From the NCBI RefSeq assembly GCF_963662255.1, contig NC_085051.1, forward strand, positions 54,785,101-54,849,100: DNA of 64,000 nt. The letters are read 5' to 3'. Source of the stretch: Cinclus cinclus. Taxonomy: Eukaryota; Chordata; Aves; Passeriformes; Cinclidae. Positions 11,211-22,262 of the stretch are shown in pieces; the stretch's first letter is position 1, and the number at the start of each line of letters is the position of its first letter. The notes under the pieces are model-generated. The model was not told the DNA's origin. It ran no database searches and was given only the letters and a program-made list of their open reading frames with translations. The position numbers were made by a program, and so were the translations under genes.

Positions 11211-14200
11211 TGAGATTGAAGAAAATTTAACTTTGGACCACTTAGATCTTCTGCAAAGAAAGATTTCTTTGCAAGTTGCCTAAGCCCTTAAGAAAAACTT
11301 AGGAGGAGAGGACTATGAAAAGAGGCTGAGAATGGAGTGAAAAGAAGTGTTTCCAAATGAAACAAAGAAAATTCAAAATCTTGTTTGGCCTTTTCATCAT
11401 CATCATCTTCAACCTCCCATATCTGTCTTCTACACAGCATCCCCACAGAAAATGTGTTTGCATTTAGCTGGGCCAAATCTCTTGGTAAATTCTACCTGTT
11501 TGCATGAATGGAAACAGAAACCCCATCCAGCTCTAACACTTTAGTCAGCCGTAAGCTATAGGTACATTTTTCTTTCCTGAAGTGATTATTAAAGCCTTTT
11601 CCCATCAAATCCTCCCAGGAGTAGAGATGAAGGAAAGGCTCAAACATGGGTTGAGCTGTAATATCACTATTGCTCAGTGGGGAGGCTTGTCCCCAAGGTA
11701 ACTTGCACTGGAAAAGTTTGTTTGCCATAAAAGTAAACAGTGCTATAGTAACCTGCCCTGTGCAGAATGGCCCATGCCAGCAAATCTAGTAATTCCTCGC
11801 ATTCACAGAAGTAACTGCAGGGCAGATGCACCCAAACTGCCTTTAAATGACTCACTTTTGGGCAGCACATTGCTCAGTGCATGCTCTTGTTGGAGGCTTA
11901 TGCCACTGTCTACAGTTCTTGCCTGCGCTGTGCCCCAAACAATCCCAGCTGCTCCTCTCCCAGCTCCTTGTCTGGGTGTTTATCTCTTCCTCACGTTTTC
12001 CACTATTTCCTGACCTAGTAGGCAATGAATCCCAGTTTCATGCTTTTTGAAGCCTTCACCAAGACTCTGTATTTTTCTTGCCTTGTGTCAGTGTCAGTCT
12101 CACTGGCTTCTGGCTTCTACCTTGTAGCAGGGCTCTCCCTCTAACCTGCTTTAATCCTCATCTCTTTCTGCCACTTTGCTGCCTGTTCCATGTGCCTGAA
12201 CCAAGAACCCAGCCTCTAGAAAGGACATCTTTGCCCTGTCAGGACAAATGTCCTCCAGCCCCCTGTGCCAAAGGCTCCCTGCCTCTCTGCCCCATCAGTC
12301 CTCTCCTCACACAGTTCTTGGGAGTTCTTGCAGCAGGGTGTCAGAGAGTTCAGACCTCTTCACAAAGTCCTTGCCAGATCACAACACAAGAAATTACTGA
12401 GGGCTTTGTGGGTACAAGTTCTGGCCTGGGAAGTAGGAGTGCCATATAATCCCAGAGGAAAGCAATATTCCAGAAACATGTGCATCTGCCACACTTTTAT
12501 CTTTTTACAAGCACCACAACCAGTAGGTCAAGGACAAGAATGAAGTTTCAGAGCAAGATGTGTCTGATGACTGAATTGGTAGAGCCTTTCTCATGTTTCT
12601 TAATGAATTTGTCCTCCACATCTTCCACTCCAGAGCGAGCTCTCAACCCCCTGCACTCACATCAGTTTTCCACCATGTCTGGCTGAAGAGAGAAGGAGCA
12701 GATTAAACAAGTTCAACCACTGGAAAATGTCGAGGCTGCTATCAGTGTGGAGGAGGTTAGCTTGCCCAGACCTCTCTTTGGTGGGCTCATTCTGCTGTCC
12801 CAAGCACCAATGAGAGCACAGGGATTGTCCTGTCCATGCTGCTGTTCCTGTCCTCCTGCTCTCCTGGTTTAGGAGGTCACTGGCATTTCCCCTTCCACTG
12901 GTCTCTCTGTCTGCCACAAATTACTACAGTATGTGCTCAGAGGAGCTGAGATCTTTTGGACTCTCCTCCTGATTCCAGAACCACCTTTGCTGTCTTTTAG
13001 GCATCTCTAAGAAGCAGATTAGCTCTGGGGAGAGCTGTAGGGTCTGTGAATATCCTCAGTAGTTGACACTTTACTTTTTCTGACCATCTTACACAGCCCA
13101 GGTCTGTATAGCTTTTAGAACACCCCTCCACACATTTCTATAAACACAATCCTCAGCCATGCAAATTAGGAGCCATGGAGAGGCAACCAATTCCCTCCCT
13201 ACCTCATGCACACAAAAAGTATCACTACGTTAGGACAGCTCATAAATAAAACATATGTCAGAAGTTTTCCTTGCATCAAACACTGTAAACAAATGCATTC
13301 AGTCCTGTTTGAGAGAGGAGACATTTGTGCCAAGCAGTGCTGCAGGAAATCATGTTTATACCTGCACAGAAATTGCTCAAGATCGTTATGTCCTTGCAAA
13401 ACTATTGCCCCTGTCCCCTCCCTCTCTCCCTCACCCCCACCACAGCCAAGGCCCGGGATAGCCAGGGCTCTTTGGGCACAGGATTGAAATTACACAAGTG
13501 CAGCCTGTCTGAATACCACTGGTCTGTTTGCTCAGTGACTCAGAGCACTCTTCTCCTTCCTCCTTCTTCCCAGTAATTCTTTTTCTCCTCTCATTTTTCC
13601 CTGTGCCCAGGTTGCAGTGGGAGCCCCTTCTTCCTCAGAAAGCCTGGAGAAGACTCCAGGAGCAGAACATGGCCTCTGGGAGAGGGCAGGGAGCTGCCCT
13701 TCCCTCCCACCTAGCAGCTGAGACCCTGCTGTGAGCAGCCATCAAGAGCAGTGTATGGAAAGGAGTGAGGAAAACACCAAGTTCAGCAGCTGACCATCTT
13801 ATGAAGTATCAGCATAGAAATCCTGTTCAAGCCATGCATGTTTTTGTGTACTAACCTACAGCAGCCTGAAGCAGGACCACTTAAAAGGCTCAGGATTTCA
13901 GTGACCAATAACAATGTCTGGGAAGAGGTAAAGATGGATGTGACAGAGAGAGAGATATCTGACTTCTCTCTCTCATTTAATTTATTAGGAAAGACAGCTG
14001 CCTTAATTAGTTTTTCAGTTTGCATTGGGGAGTTTTTTTGTTTGTTTTTCTTTTTTTTCCCTTTTCTTTTTGTCCTGATCTGAATTTGGCCATCCACAGT
14101 AGAGTATGAGTGAGACTGACCATCATAATTTCTCCTCTGTCTCTGATTCATTGCTGAACAACTGCTTCTCAACAAAACTTTTCAGAGCAGAGACATTATA

Positions 14201-14937
14201 AGTCAGGACCTCTTTGTACCAAGAAGACACTTGTCCACGTGCACAGGAGAGCTGGAGCTGAGCTCAACCTTTGGAAGTTCTAGCAAATCAGATGATATGT
14301 CTCTGGGGAGAGGACACTTTGCTCAAGAGGGGCAGGTGATCAAATACTGAAGAGTCCGTGAAAATAAAGAGGATACTTTCAGTATTATTTGGAAGGGAGC
14401 AGTGATGATAATCACTTCCTCTGTTCTCTTCATGGCACAAAGCAAACATTCACCCCCAATTTATCACTTGCACAGAAACAGAGGCCAGTGTGAAGTGAGA
14501 GGACATTACCTTTCCCTGGACTGCCTGTGGGAACAGTGTGAACTGTCACAGCACCTCTTTAAGTCCATATTCCAGCTGCCACTTCATATTCCAGCTGCCG
14601 GACCCTTGCTGTGTTTAGTAGCCCCACTTGCAATACTTGGGTAATTAAGTTGATCCATAGAATGTGTATAAATAACACAGCTGAGTAAATGAAAAATACA
14701 GCTTGCAGGCAGCCTGTGCTTAGTCTGTCAGGGAGGCTTCTGAAAGAGAGCTGCTTGTCAGATGGGGAGCAGGTAAACAGCACATCACTGTACACACCCC
14801 CTTTTACTGAACTCAGAACTGAATCAAAATCAGTGCCTGATAAAGGGCCAGAAAGATATTTCTGATCATTTACACAGGGCATGTAATTTGACTTCACTGT
14901 TCCTGGATCTGCCCTCACTGTTTTTAGCTGATTTAAA
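11211..14937. other. Unique sequence, no confident gene
   Basis: The interval is mostly single-copy, pyrimidine-rich on the plus strand between 12.0 and 12.4 kb and again at 13.4-13.7 kb. A T-rich tract occupies about 14030-14078. Several overlapping stop-free frames occur on both strands but none is longer than expected for their composition and none resembles a known protein. Confidence 0.4.
14566..14599 (+). repeat. Two direct copies of a 15-bp word containing CAGCTG
   Basis: The 15-mer catattccagctgcc occurs twice (14566-14580 and 14585-14599) with four bases between them. Each copy contains the E-box CAGCTG. It may be a recent slippage duplication or a paired transcription-factor site; the sequence alone cannot decide. 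Confidence 0.6.
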
Positions 14938-15109
14938 GCAAGTCTTTCAAAAATGATCTGATCATGGTTTACCAGATTCAGATTTTAGGGAATCTGTTGC
15001 ATCCCTCATTGGCAATGCCCTACAATGAGCATTTGTCTTCTCTGATCAAGAGAAAGACTGTAGTTAACTTAGAAGCAGGATTTGTTTACAGGGAGCTGCT
15101 GGCCATCAG
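14938..15109 (+). ncRNA. Candidate noncoding exon
   Basis: A very good acceptor (ctcactgtttttag, ending at 14937) is followed after 172 bases by a consensus donor (catcag/gtaagtatt, GT at 15110). All three frames contain stops when read from this acceptor, so the exon would be noncoding or untranslated. Part of it (from about 14988) is open in one frame if a second, weaker acceptor (gattcagattttag) were used. No repeat is recognisable inside. It could belong to a long noncoding RNA; expression evidence is absent. Confidence 0.28.
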
Positions 15110-15863
15110 GTAAGTATTTTGCTCTCGAATTATTTAGTATTTTAAATTTGGGCTAGGGAATTGGGAAGAAAAAATGGAAGTAAACGAATTGTTTTTATTA
15201 AAAACTGGAGAAAATGTAAAATCAAGCAGAAAACTTGTTGAAACTTTCTATCCCACGTTTTGAGAATAAAGTACTTTTCAATTTCCACCATAGAACAACT
15301 TCTCATTTTTATATCCTACCTACATGGATCATAATGTAAGAAAGTAGTAATAAACTGTAGTGCAAAATGGAAACACTGAAAAATAAAAATTAATCAGATC
15401 AAAAGATTGAATTTAAATCAAACAACCTCCTGTTTGTTTGTGTTCTTTTTCCCAAAGGTTTCCCTTGCAGCAATTTTGAAGTTCAGGTTTTCAATCCTGC
15501 TCTGAACAAACTCTGGAAATCTTCCTGAGGCAGAACATCAGCATTCAGTAGGACCTTCCAAGATTTATGTTGCTGACCCAGCTTTCATTACCAGGGGACA
15601 CAGCAGAGCTGTATCAGATAGAGATCCTGCCATGAGTGTATGCACAGCCACATCTGGGGTCTCTGCCAGCACAGCCATTCCAGCACAACCTCTGAAGGAA
15701 AAACTCGGCTTCCATCACTGCTTATCCTGTCTGTTCCTGTTTAGCTTCATAGCTCCACACTGGCTCCAAAAAATGCATTTATCTAAAATAAAGTTGGAGC
15801 TTTGGATTTCACTTGGCTAGTGGAGTTTGGTCCTACCCGCTTTTGTTTGATTTTTTTTTTAAT
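15110..15863. other. A+T-rich unique sequence
   Basis: No gene or repeat recognised. The part 15120-15430 is strongly A+T-rich with many short TAAA and AAAT runs. Confidence 0.4.
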
Positions 15864-15915
15864 GTACACGTATACATGCATATATATACATGTACATTCA
15901 CACACATACAGAAAC
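15864..15915. repeat. TA/CA simple repeat
   Basis: Degenerate alternating tract with words such as gtatacatgcatatatatac and cacacacatac. A T homopolymer of about 11 bases lies just before it. Confidence 0.75.
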
Positions 15916-16887
15916 ATACAATGGTAAAGACAGAATACAGTCTTTTAAAAATGTTTTCCAGGTGGTGTTCAGGCCCAACAGCTGAGACTTTTTTTTTCTT
16001 TCTGAAGTACTAAGAAGATAAATATTACCGTTTCAAAAATAAACTTCCTCAAAATTGTCCTTTCTGTTCTGAAAGACCATCTTGTTCTTTAGGTGATTTA
16101 TGGTATCAATCTGTAACTACACGTGTATTGTTCAGAGTGTTCAGCAAACAAGACGTGAGTGTTTGAAATACTTCAGGCCAGGAAGACGCACAAAACATTA
16201 AAACTGCCTCCCAGTTCTAGTATGGGCACTTGAAATCCAGTGTCTTCTTTCCTGTTAATACATCTCATGCTGTCATTGCCTCTCCATTTCCATGTAAACG
16301 AACACTGACAGGCCAGCTAAGCCTGGCATTTGCTCTGCAGACACCAAAACCAGCTTAAGTTGAGTATATTCCCACTTTTTAAAGTGTTAGGTCATTGGCC
16401 ATCTGATTGGGGTTTTTTTTGGGTAAATAATTACTTGATGCCCAGACACAATTTCAGTGTAGGAATGTGGGCCAATTAAAATGCAGCAGCATGAGGAATG
16501 TTAGGAGATTGGTGTACCAGGACCATGGAAACCACCATTTGGTGGCAGGGTTGGGCCAGCCCTTTCCTTGGCCTGTTAAATCCTGGAGGTTCCCACCATG
16601 GACCTGCTGCCTGAGGAAACCAATTTCTGTTTCAAGGGACTGGGATGGAAAGGTCTCCAGAGAGAAGAGCAAAAATGTTAGCCTTGACAGACATGAGCCC
16701 TGAGAGTATTATGGGAATCCTGAAGTCTACAGCCTGAGGGTTTCTGGGCGAGATGGGAGACCCATCCCCCTTCAAGACCAGTCGTGTTAGGGAGAAAGCA
16801 AGGCAGCAGGGAGGAGAGGGAAGAAAGACAGCAGTAAAAACAAGATCTGGTGATTTGCTTAAAGAACCAAGGAATAGTTTAGGCTAG

Positions 16888-17140
16888 GAGAAACTTCTGG
16901 GACAACTCAGTCCAACTTTGAGTTGAACCAAGGTCAAATTGCTCAGGGACTTGTTCAGTCCAGCCTTCAACATATCTGAGGATGGGAAATCACACAGCCA
17001 CTCTGGGTGACTTGTGCTATATTTGACCACTGTCATGGTAAAAAATTTGTTGGCCTTGTATCTAACGGGAATTTTCCATGTTCCAACTTGTGACATTAGA
17101 CTAGGGCACATCCCTGCTTGCACCTTTTGTTTATGAATTT
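16888..17140 (-). mobile_element. CR1 LINE fragment, older subfamily, antisense
   Basis: Read on the plus strand the segment shows the reverse-complement CR1 order: 'ggacaactcagtccaac', 'attgctcagggacttgttca', 'ggatgggaaatcacacagcc', 'ggtaaaaaatttgttgg' and the 'tttccatgttccaacttgtg' block. Divergence is clearly greater than in the copies at 3.5, 45.3 and 58 kb. Weak similarity may continue to about 17290. The element is truncated and has no open reading frame. Confidence 0.8.
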
Positions 17141-17360
17141 GTGTAATCCCTGCCTCTGTTGGCACTCCTTGTCTCCACAGCCTTCTAAAGCAACAAACTC
17201 CCCAAGCTGAGTACGAGCTGTGCAAGAAAGGCAAATCCTGGTGGTCAAAGCCAAGAAGGACATTGGGGTGGTGGTGGGGAGATGACCAAAAGAGAGTTCC
17301 CTCTTCATACATCTTCCTCCTCTGTTAAGACTCATTTTTCCATCATAACCTATTTTTTAG

Positions 17361-17609
17361 TTGGCACTCTGGGACAAACAGTTCCACAAGCATTTGCTTT
17401 GCCTGAAGAATATTTGCAAGGGTTATTAATTTCATCAGTGACTGATTTGCATAAATTTGTTCAGCCAGCACTACAACAGCTCTTTCTGGCCAAGTCTGCA
17501 CGAGTTACACATCTAATATGCTATATCTCACACATATTATATGTGTATTACCTACATGCACATGTACTCACACATATATTCATCATCTCCATTCATCCTT
17601 TCATGTCAG
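17361..17609 (+). CDS. Candidate internal coding exon, gene unknown
   Basis: The acceptor (ataacctattttttag, ending at 17360) has a strong pyrimidine tract and a plausible branch-point word just before it; the donor is cag/gtatgtgaa (GT at 17610). One frame is open for the full length: two bases, 82 codons (17363-17608), one base, so phase 1 in and phase 1 out. This is compatible with the phase-1 end of the candidate at 6304-6554. The first 50 or so residues are protein-like (for example QAFALPEEYLQGLL and VTDLHKFVQPALQQLFLAK). The last third is encoded by TA/CA-rich DNA and reads as a low-complexity His/Ile/Tyr segment, which weakens the case. No family recognised. Confidence 0.25.
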
Positions 17610-17639
17610 GTATGTGAATTATTTTGTTTATAAGAAACA

Positions 17640-17762
17640 AAATTTCCTCTCTGTGCCAGGATTAAGAAGACCTGCGTTCCTTTCCTGCCTCTCCTTGGGA
17701 TCCCATGTGATCTGGCCAAGTCATTTCATGTCTCTGTGCCTCTGCCTCCTGTCTGGAGATCA
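17640..17762 (+). mobile_element. MIR SINE relic
   Basis: The plus strand follows the MIR core in sense orientation: 'gattaagaagacctgcgttc', then 'cctgcctctcc', then 'atctggccaagtcatttcat', then 'tctctgtgcctctgcctcct'. The tRNA-like head is not recognisable. An old copy, shared in kind with other amniotes. Confidence 0.75.
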
Positions 17763-18020
17763 GGGGCAGCGCTTGAGAAGAAACCGTGCGGTTCGCTCTC
17801 CTCGGGGCTGGCATCACAGAGATGCCGAGCAGGAAGAGCAGGGATGTGTCATTTTCTGCAGAACAATAGCAATTCTGACATTCCTAATGCCATGGCAATA
17901 TGAATATTCAAAATAGCAGGGCCTTTGTTAGAGATCCTGATTAATCGGTGATTAATATCGCTGTCATTTCCTTATAATAATGTGTGCTATGCTCTTATCC
18001 GGAGAAAGGGGAAAGAGAGA
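17755..18020. promoter_or_regulatory. Possible conserved regulatory block with homeodomain-type sites
   Basis: Directly after the MIR relic come about 70 bases with six CpGs (around 17765-17825), unusual against the CpG-poor background. Then follows an A+T-rich part containing 'gattaatcggtgattaat' (about 17938-17957), two TAATC/GATTA words close together, and 'cttataataatgtgtgc'. The combination is what conserved developmental enhancers often look like. That it is conserved or active is inference only. Confidence 0.3.
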
Positions 18021-19708
18021 GGGGGGAAAGATAGTGCCTGAGTGTACTGGTACATGGACTTCAGTGGTGTCAGACAAAGCCTGGAGACTCAATTAACAAC
18101 AAACATTGGTTCCCAAACCGTCCCTATTCCTGTGACATTTATGCTGCTCAGGTTCATGTACTTAACACTCAGCTCCAGGAACCCTGTCTGATTCCCAAGT
18201 GCTGCTGGTGTAAAATGTCAAACCCACCAAACTCTGGGATGACAATTAGACACTGCAGCTATTTTCATCTTTCTCTCGTGGGCACGCTGTACCCCTCAGC
18301 TGATCCATCTTTGCAAAACTCTCCTCTGAGCCACAGAGTACACAGAAGATCCACATTACACCCTGCCATAAAATTGGTCCCTAATTAAGTTGTTTCAACA
18401 AGAAGGCATCTTTGAAGGACACACATATTTTAGTGGAAAGTTAAATTATTAATCACAGTATTTGGGATGTTTCTACTTCACTGGAACACCTGAAGATAAC
18501 TTTACCATCAAAGCGACCATATCACATAATTGCACTCAAAGCTGCTGGCCACAGTACATCTCTAGAACACGTTCTTACTCCATTATGTGGTTCAGACAGA
18601 AGAATTTTGCCCTCAAATTCTTGTTATGCACACATATAGTGCATATTTTCCTACTAGACAAAGCTTAACTGTGTACAATTCCTCTGCAATGAATTACTTC
18701 TCTAGGATTTAACTACAAAGGCCCATTTGGAAACCATAAATGCATAGACCCTGAAGGACAAATACTGCACTTTCATCATGGTAAAAGACAGAAACTACAT
18801 AACTATGGCAAAACGTGGGTCAGAGCACTAGCAACATCTCTTCAGAAGGGGTCTACATCTGACATGCAGAATTGTCTACTTCAACCAAGGAGATAGGAAG
18901 AGTCTAGTTCGTTCAGTATTTGGAATAATCAAATTTCATTCATACCTAAGCTCTGTTAATTAAGAGGGATATGAAGATGTGTGTTTCTAAGAGGACACTT
19001 AAGCAAAGATAAGCAGCTAAGTGCTCACAGCTTTGCTTGGGCCAATGTTATCTGTACATACTCTTTTTCCATGACACTCTGAGTGACTTTTCAATGTACA
19101 GATAACATGTTCCTTAAATGCAGCCCATATACATGCACTGTGAATGGCTCTACCATTAATAATGCAGATTTTGCCATTTAATAAAAATATTAACCCTTTC
19201 AGGATTCTTCTTTCTGGTTTTGTTTGAAGAAGCCTCTTTGAGCATGCTGAATGCAGGATTTCAGCAATGGCTTTTCCGTCACTGCTGCACCACACTGCCC
19301 TGTCTGCTGAGAAAGGTGCTGGCTCTGTTTTGCTAGCAGGGAGGAAAGTTTCTTGTCAGAAGTCTCACACTTGTAATTCTTAGAATTGTCAGAGATGGGG
19401 ACTAAATTTTAAATAGATGCAGGCTTTGCTTCCCTGTTAAAAACAGCCAGATCAGAATGTCCTGGGGTCTGAGGGAAATTCTGATGTCCTGGTTGCTCAT
19501 TTTTTTCTTCATAAAGAATCACTATCAGCAATGGCCAAATTTAAACTCCCTGTTTTCTCTCCCAGTCTACTCTTTTTCCATCTTCCTCTGCCATTCTTAG
19601 GAAAATATCCATCTTCCCTGTTCTTACTGCTCTCCTGATTGTGTTTCCTTAACTTTTACTGTATGATCCCATGTCTGCCAGTCACTTCTCTGAGTATATA
19701 GAGAATGA
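18021..19708. other. Unique sequence, no gene seen
   Basis: A+T-rich single-copy DNA. Short frames at 18462-18668 and 19017-19295 show no recognisable domains, and no splice-flanked segment of interest was found. Confidence 0.4.
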
Positions 19709-19794
19709 ATATATATCTATCTATATCTATATCTATATCTATATCTATATCTATATCTATATCTATATCTATATCTATCTATATCTATATCTAT
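19709..19794. repeat. (TATATC)n microsatellite
   Basis: About 14 units of a six-base repeat (atatct on the plus strand) with occasional four-base ctat variants, so it is a compound TATC/TATATC tract. Read in frame it gives an Ile/Tyr repeat that has no coding meaning. Confidence 0.95.
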
Positions 19795-19844
19795 TTAAGG
19801 AATATTCCAGTTTAAGGAATTTACAAAGTACAGAAGTAGGAAAA

Positions 19845-19985
19845 TGCACACTGCAGTGATGGGAAATTGAGAAATGGGAGCAACAGAGGCACTTATCAAG
19901 GTCACACAGGAAGCTTGTGGCAGAGCATGGTATAGACTGCACAATACTCAGGCACCAGCCCAGGCCTTTGCCAAGCAACCATCCA
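19845..19985 (-). mobile_element. MIR SINE relic, antisense
   Basis: The plus strand contains the reverse-complement MIR core: 'gatgggaaattgagaaatgg', 'acagaggcacttatcaaggt', 'cacacaggaagcttgtggca', 'gagcatggtatagactgc' and a tail near 'caggcaccagcccaggcc'. It is the best preserved MIR copy in the window. It lies about 50 bases after the TATATC repeat. Confidence 0.78.
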
Positions 19986-21879
19986 GCTTTTTAAAATATT
20001 CATGGAAGAAAGACAGGCTTGTGCAATGCTCCACAAATAAGACAGAACAAATGAGAAGTCATTATCCTGTAGAAGGGCAGACTGCAGAAACTGAGTTTGA
20101 GGGGTTATTATCTGCTGGTTGAAGGTTGTAGATATTGCCAAATGCTAATTTAATTTTTTTCTCTGGTTTACAGTGCTTAGAAAAAGTGAGAAGTTTTATT
20201 CTCAGCTTTAAGTGCCACATCAAATTCTGTCCAGTGGAGTTAAAATGGCCATGTTAGCAGTCCAGAATTTATATGTCACTGTTTTATCAGATTTCCAGAG
20301 ACATATAATGTCTCTTTCTCCTGCCAGTAAAACCAGATGCAGAAGTATCCTTGTGTGTTTATTTAGCACAGGATTGTTAATGGCTGGGAGTAGCACACAC
20401 TGGGGTGTGGCTTCCATGTCTTGGACAGAGAAGTCAGCACTAAGAGACCAGAATTAAAACAGGCTGAAGCAGAAGTGCAACCGACTGACCTTGGCGCCAG
20501 CAGAGTGGGAAAAACATTATGAAAATCTGGACTCAGCATCCAGGTCAAGGCTGATTTTTACCTCTTGAAATTCAAAGGTACTTGATACGAAGCATTAATA
20601 TAAGTAAATTCTTTGCTTTCCGTTTCCTTAAGGAAATAAACTTTCAGGCTGCAGGCAGTCCTTTTCATCTCAGCTTGAAGGGAAGAAAGAAAATCCTGGG
20701 TTGGTCTTTTCAGTGAAGAACTTTTTGCATAACTTCATTAAGTCAAAACAAGATGGCATTATAGATTAAGTAAAGACTTCTGTTAAGCAGAAAGTTAAAC
20801 AAGTGTTTAAACACAGATCCTGCTTCATGTGCAAACCCTGATTTCATGACAGTTTGGACTAGAGTCTTTGGCTCCGTTTGTCTCAGCTTGAGTCTGAGCA
20901 TCCCTGGTTGAAAGCAAGCCTAGCATCTGCAGCAGTAACTTTGAACAAAAAGGGGGTGTTGGTCCAAGATGCTTTTGGTGGGAAAATGATGGTGTTGGTG
21001 GAGTTATCTCCTCTCTCACCCTCACAAAGCTCTTCATCAAAAAAAGGCAAGGCACCCTGAGCTGTCCTGCAGCACACAACCCAGGGAGCACAGAGGACCA
21101 GAACACCTGCAGCAGAAGTGGGCTTGTTACCCACTCCCAGCACTTCACATTTGGCTCTGCTCCAGGGTTTGGAAGGCAGCCACGTGCCCAGCAAAATCTT
21201 TGGCTGGGATAAACTGTGTGGTTGTTCCAAACACAACTGCAGGACAGTTCCAGCCTTGCTGAGAACGCAGACTGGGGTTAAAGTGAAGGTGAGGGCTGAA
21301 AAACCTGTTCCAGAGGAGGGTTAAGGCAGGAGAGCAGCTGGCCCACCAATGGCAGTTTTGGGTTAAAAATCCTAAACCCAAAAAAATACTTTGCACAGAA
21401 TATGCCCATGTCCAATCAAGGCAGCATCCTTACCAGTGTTTAAGTCATATTTAAAGCAATAAAAACTCCTCACTCTGCCTCTGAAGAAGCAGCAGCAGAA
21501 ATGTCTGATAAGTGGGAAGGGAGGAGAAGAGCATTTTACATTCTCATGGTTCCTTGGCTCACTCCAACACTGTTTGATTAACTGGGAGCAAGATTTATGT
21601 GCTATAAAAGTGCTCTGGGGAGGTTGCTGATGCCAAACCTCTGCACCTGGGTTTTGAAAGTCTCTCTAAAGTTATGAGAATATCTGTATATTCTCATCTA
21701 GGAAAAGAAAGCCCCCCTGAAAACCAAAAGTAACTACTGCTTTTTGGCAGAACAGCAGAGTGCATTTTCTCCTAGGAGGGAGATTTGCAGAGATACTGAC
21801 AACCACTAAATGGCCTGGTCCCACAGAAATTGGATGTAAGTGAGCATTTCATGGCCATTTACCCCTCGGGAGAGGTGTC

Positions 21880-22262
21880 CCCTTAGCCCTGATTAGTTTG
21901 AATTCTTCCATACAAGGAAGATTAAAGAAATATCCCATGAAATTATTTCAGGATTGTTATTGTTTTTCGATCTTAAATTATTCTACCCAGTATAATCCCA
22001 TGGAAACTTGCTTCGGAAGACAAAGGAGCTCAGTGTCTCTTAATGGTTGGTGGAGTCACATTCTTGTGTGACATCTGCCTCTAATATGATTACTTGGGAA
22101 TGATCATGCCAGCAGGACGAGCAGTGCAACCAGGGATGTTATCAGCCTCTCAACTGACTTGGAAACTGATTTTCATCAACTATTGTTTAAAACTATTGTG
22201 CTGAGCGCTGAAATTGGCCTGTTTTGTGAATAATTATGCTGTGCTGATTATGTTTGCAACCC
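21880..22262. promoter_or_regulatory. Candidate conserved noncoding element
   Basis: An A+T-rich, repeat-free block with balanced composition and many transcription-factor-like words: ctgattagtttgaattc, ttttcgatcttaaatt, ctaatatgattacttgg, gaataattatgctgtg and gctgattatgtttgc. Stops occur in all frames at a normal rate. Judged only by its look; no alignment was available. Confidence 0.25.
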
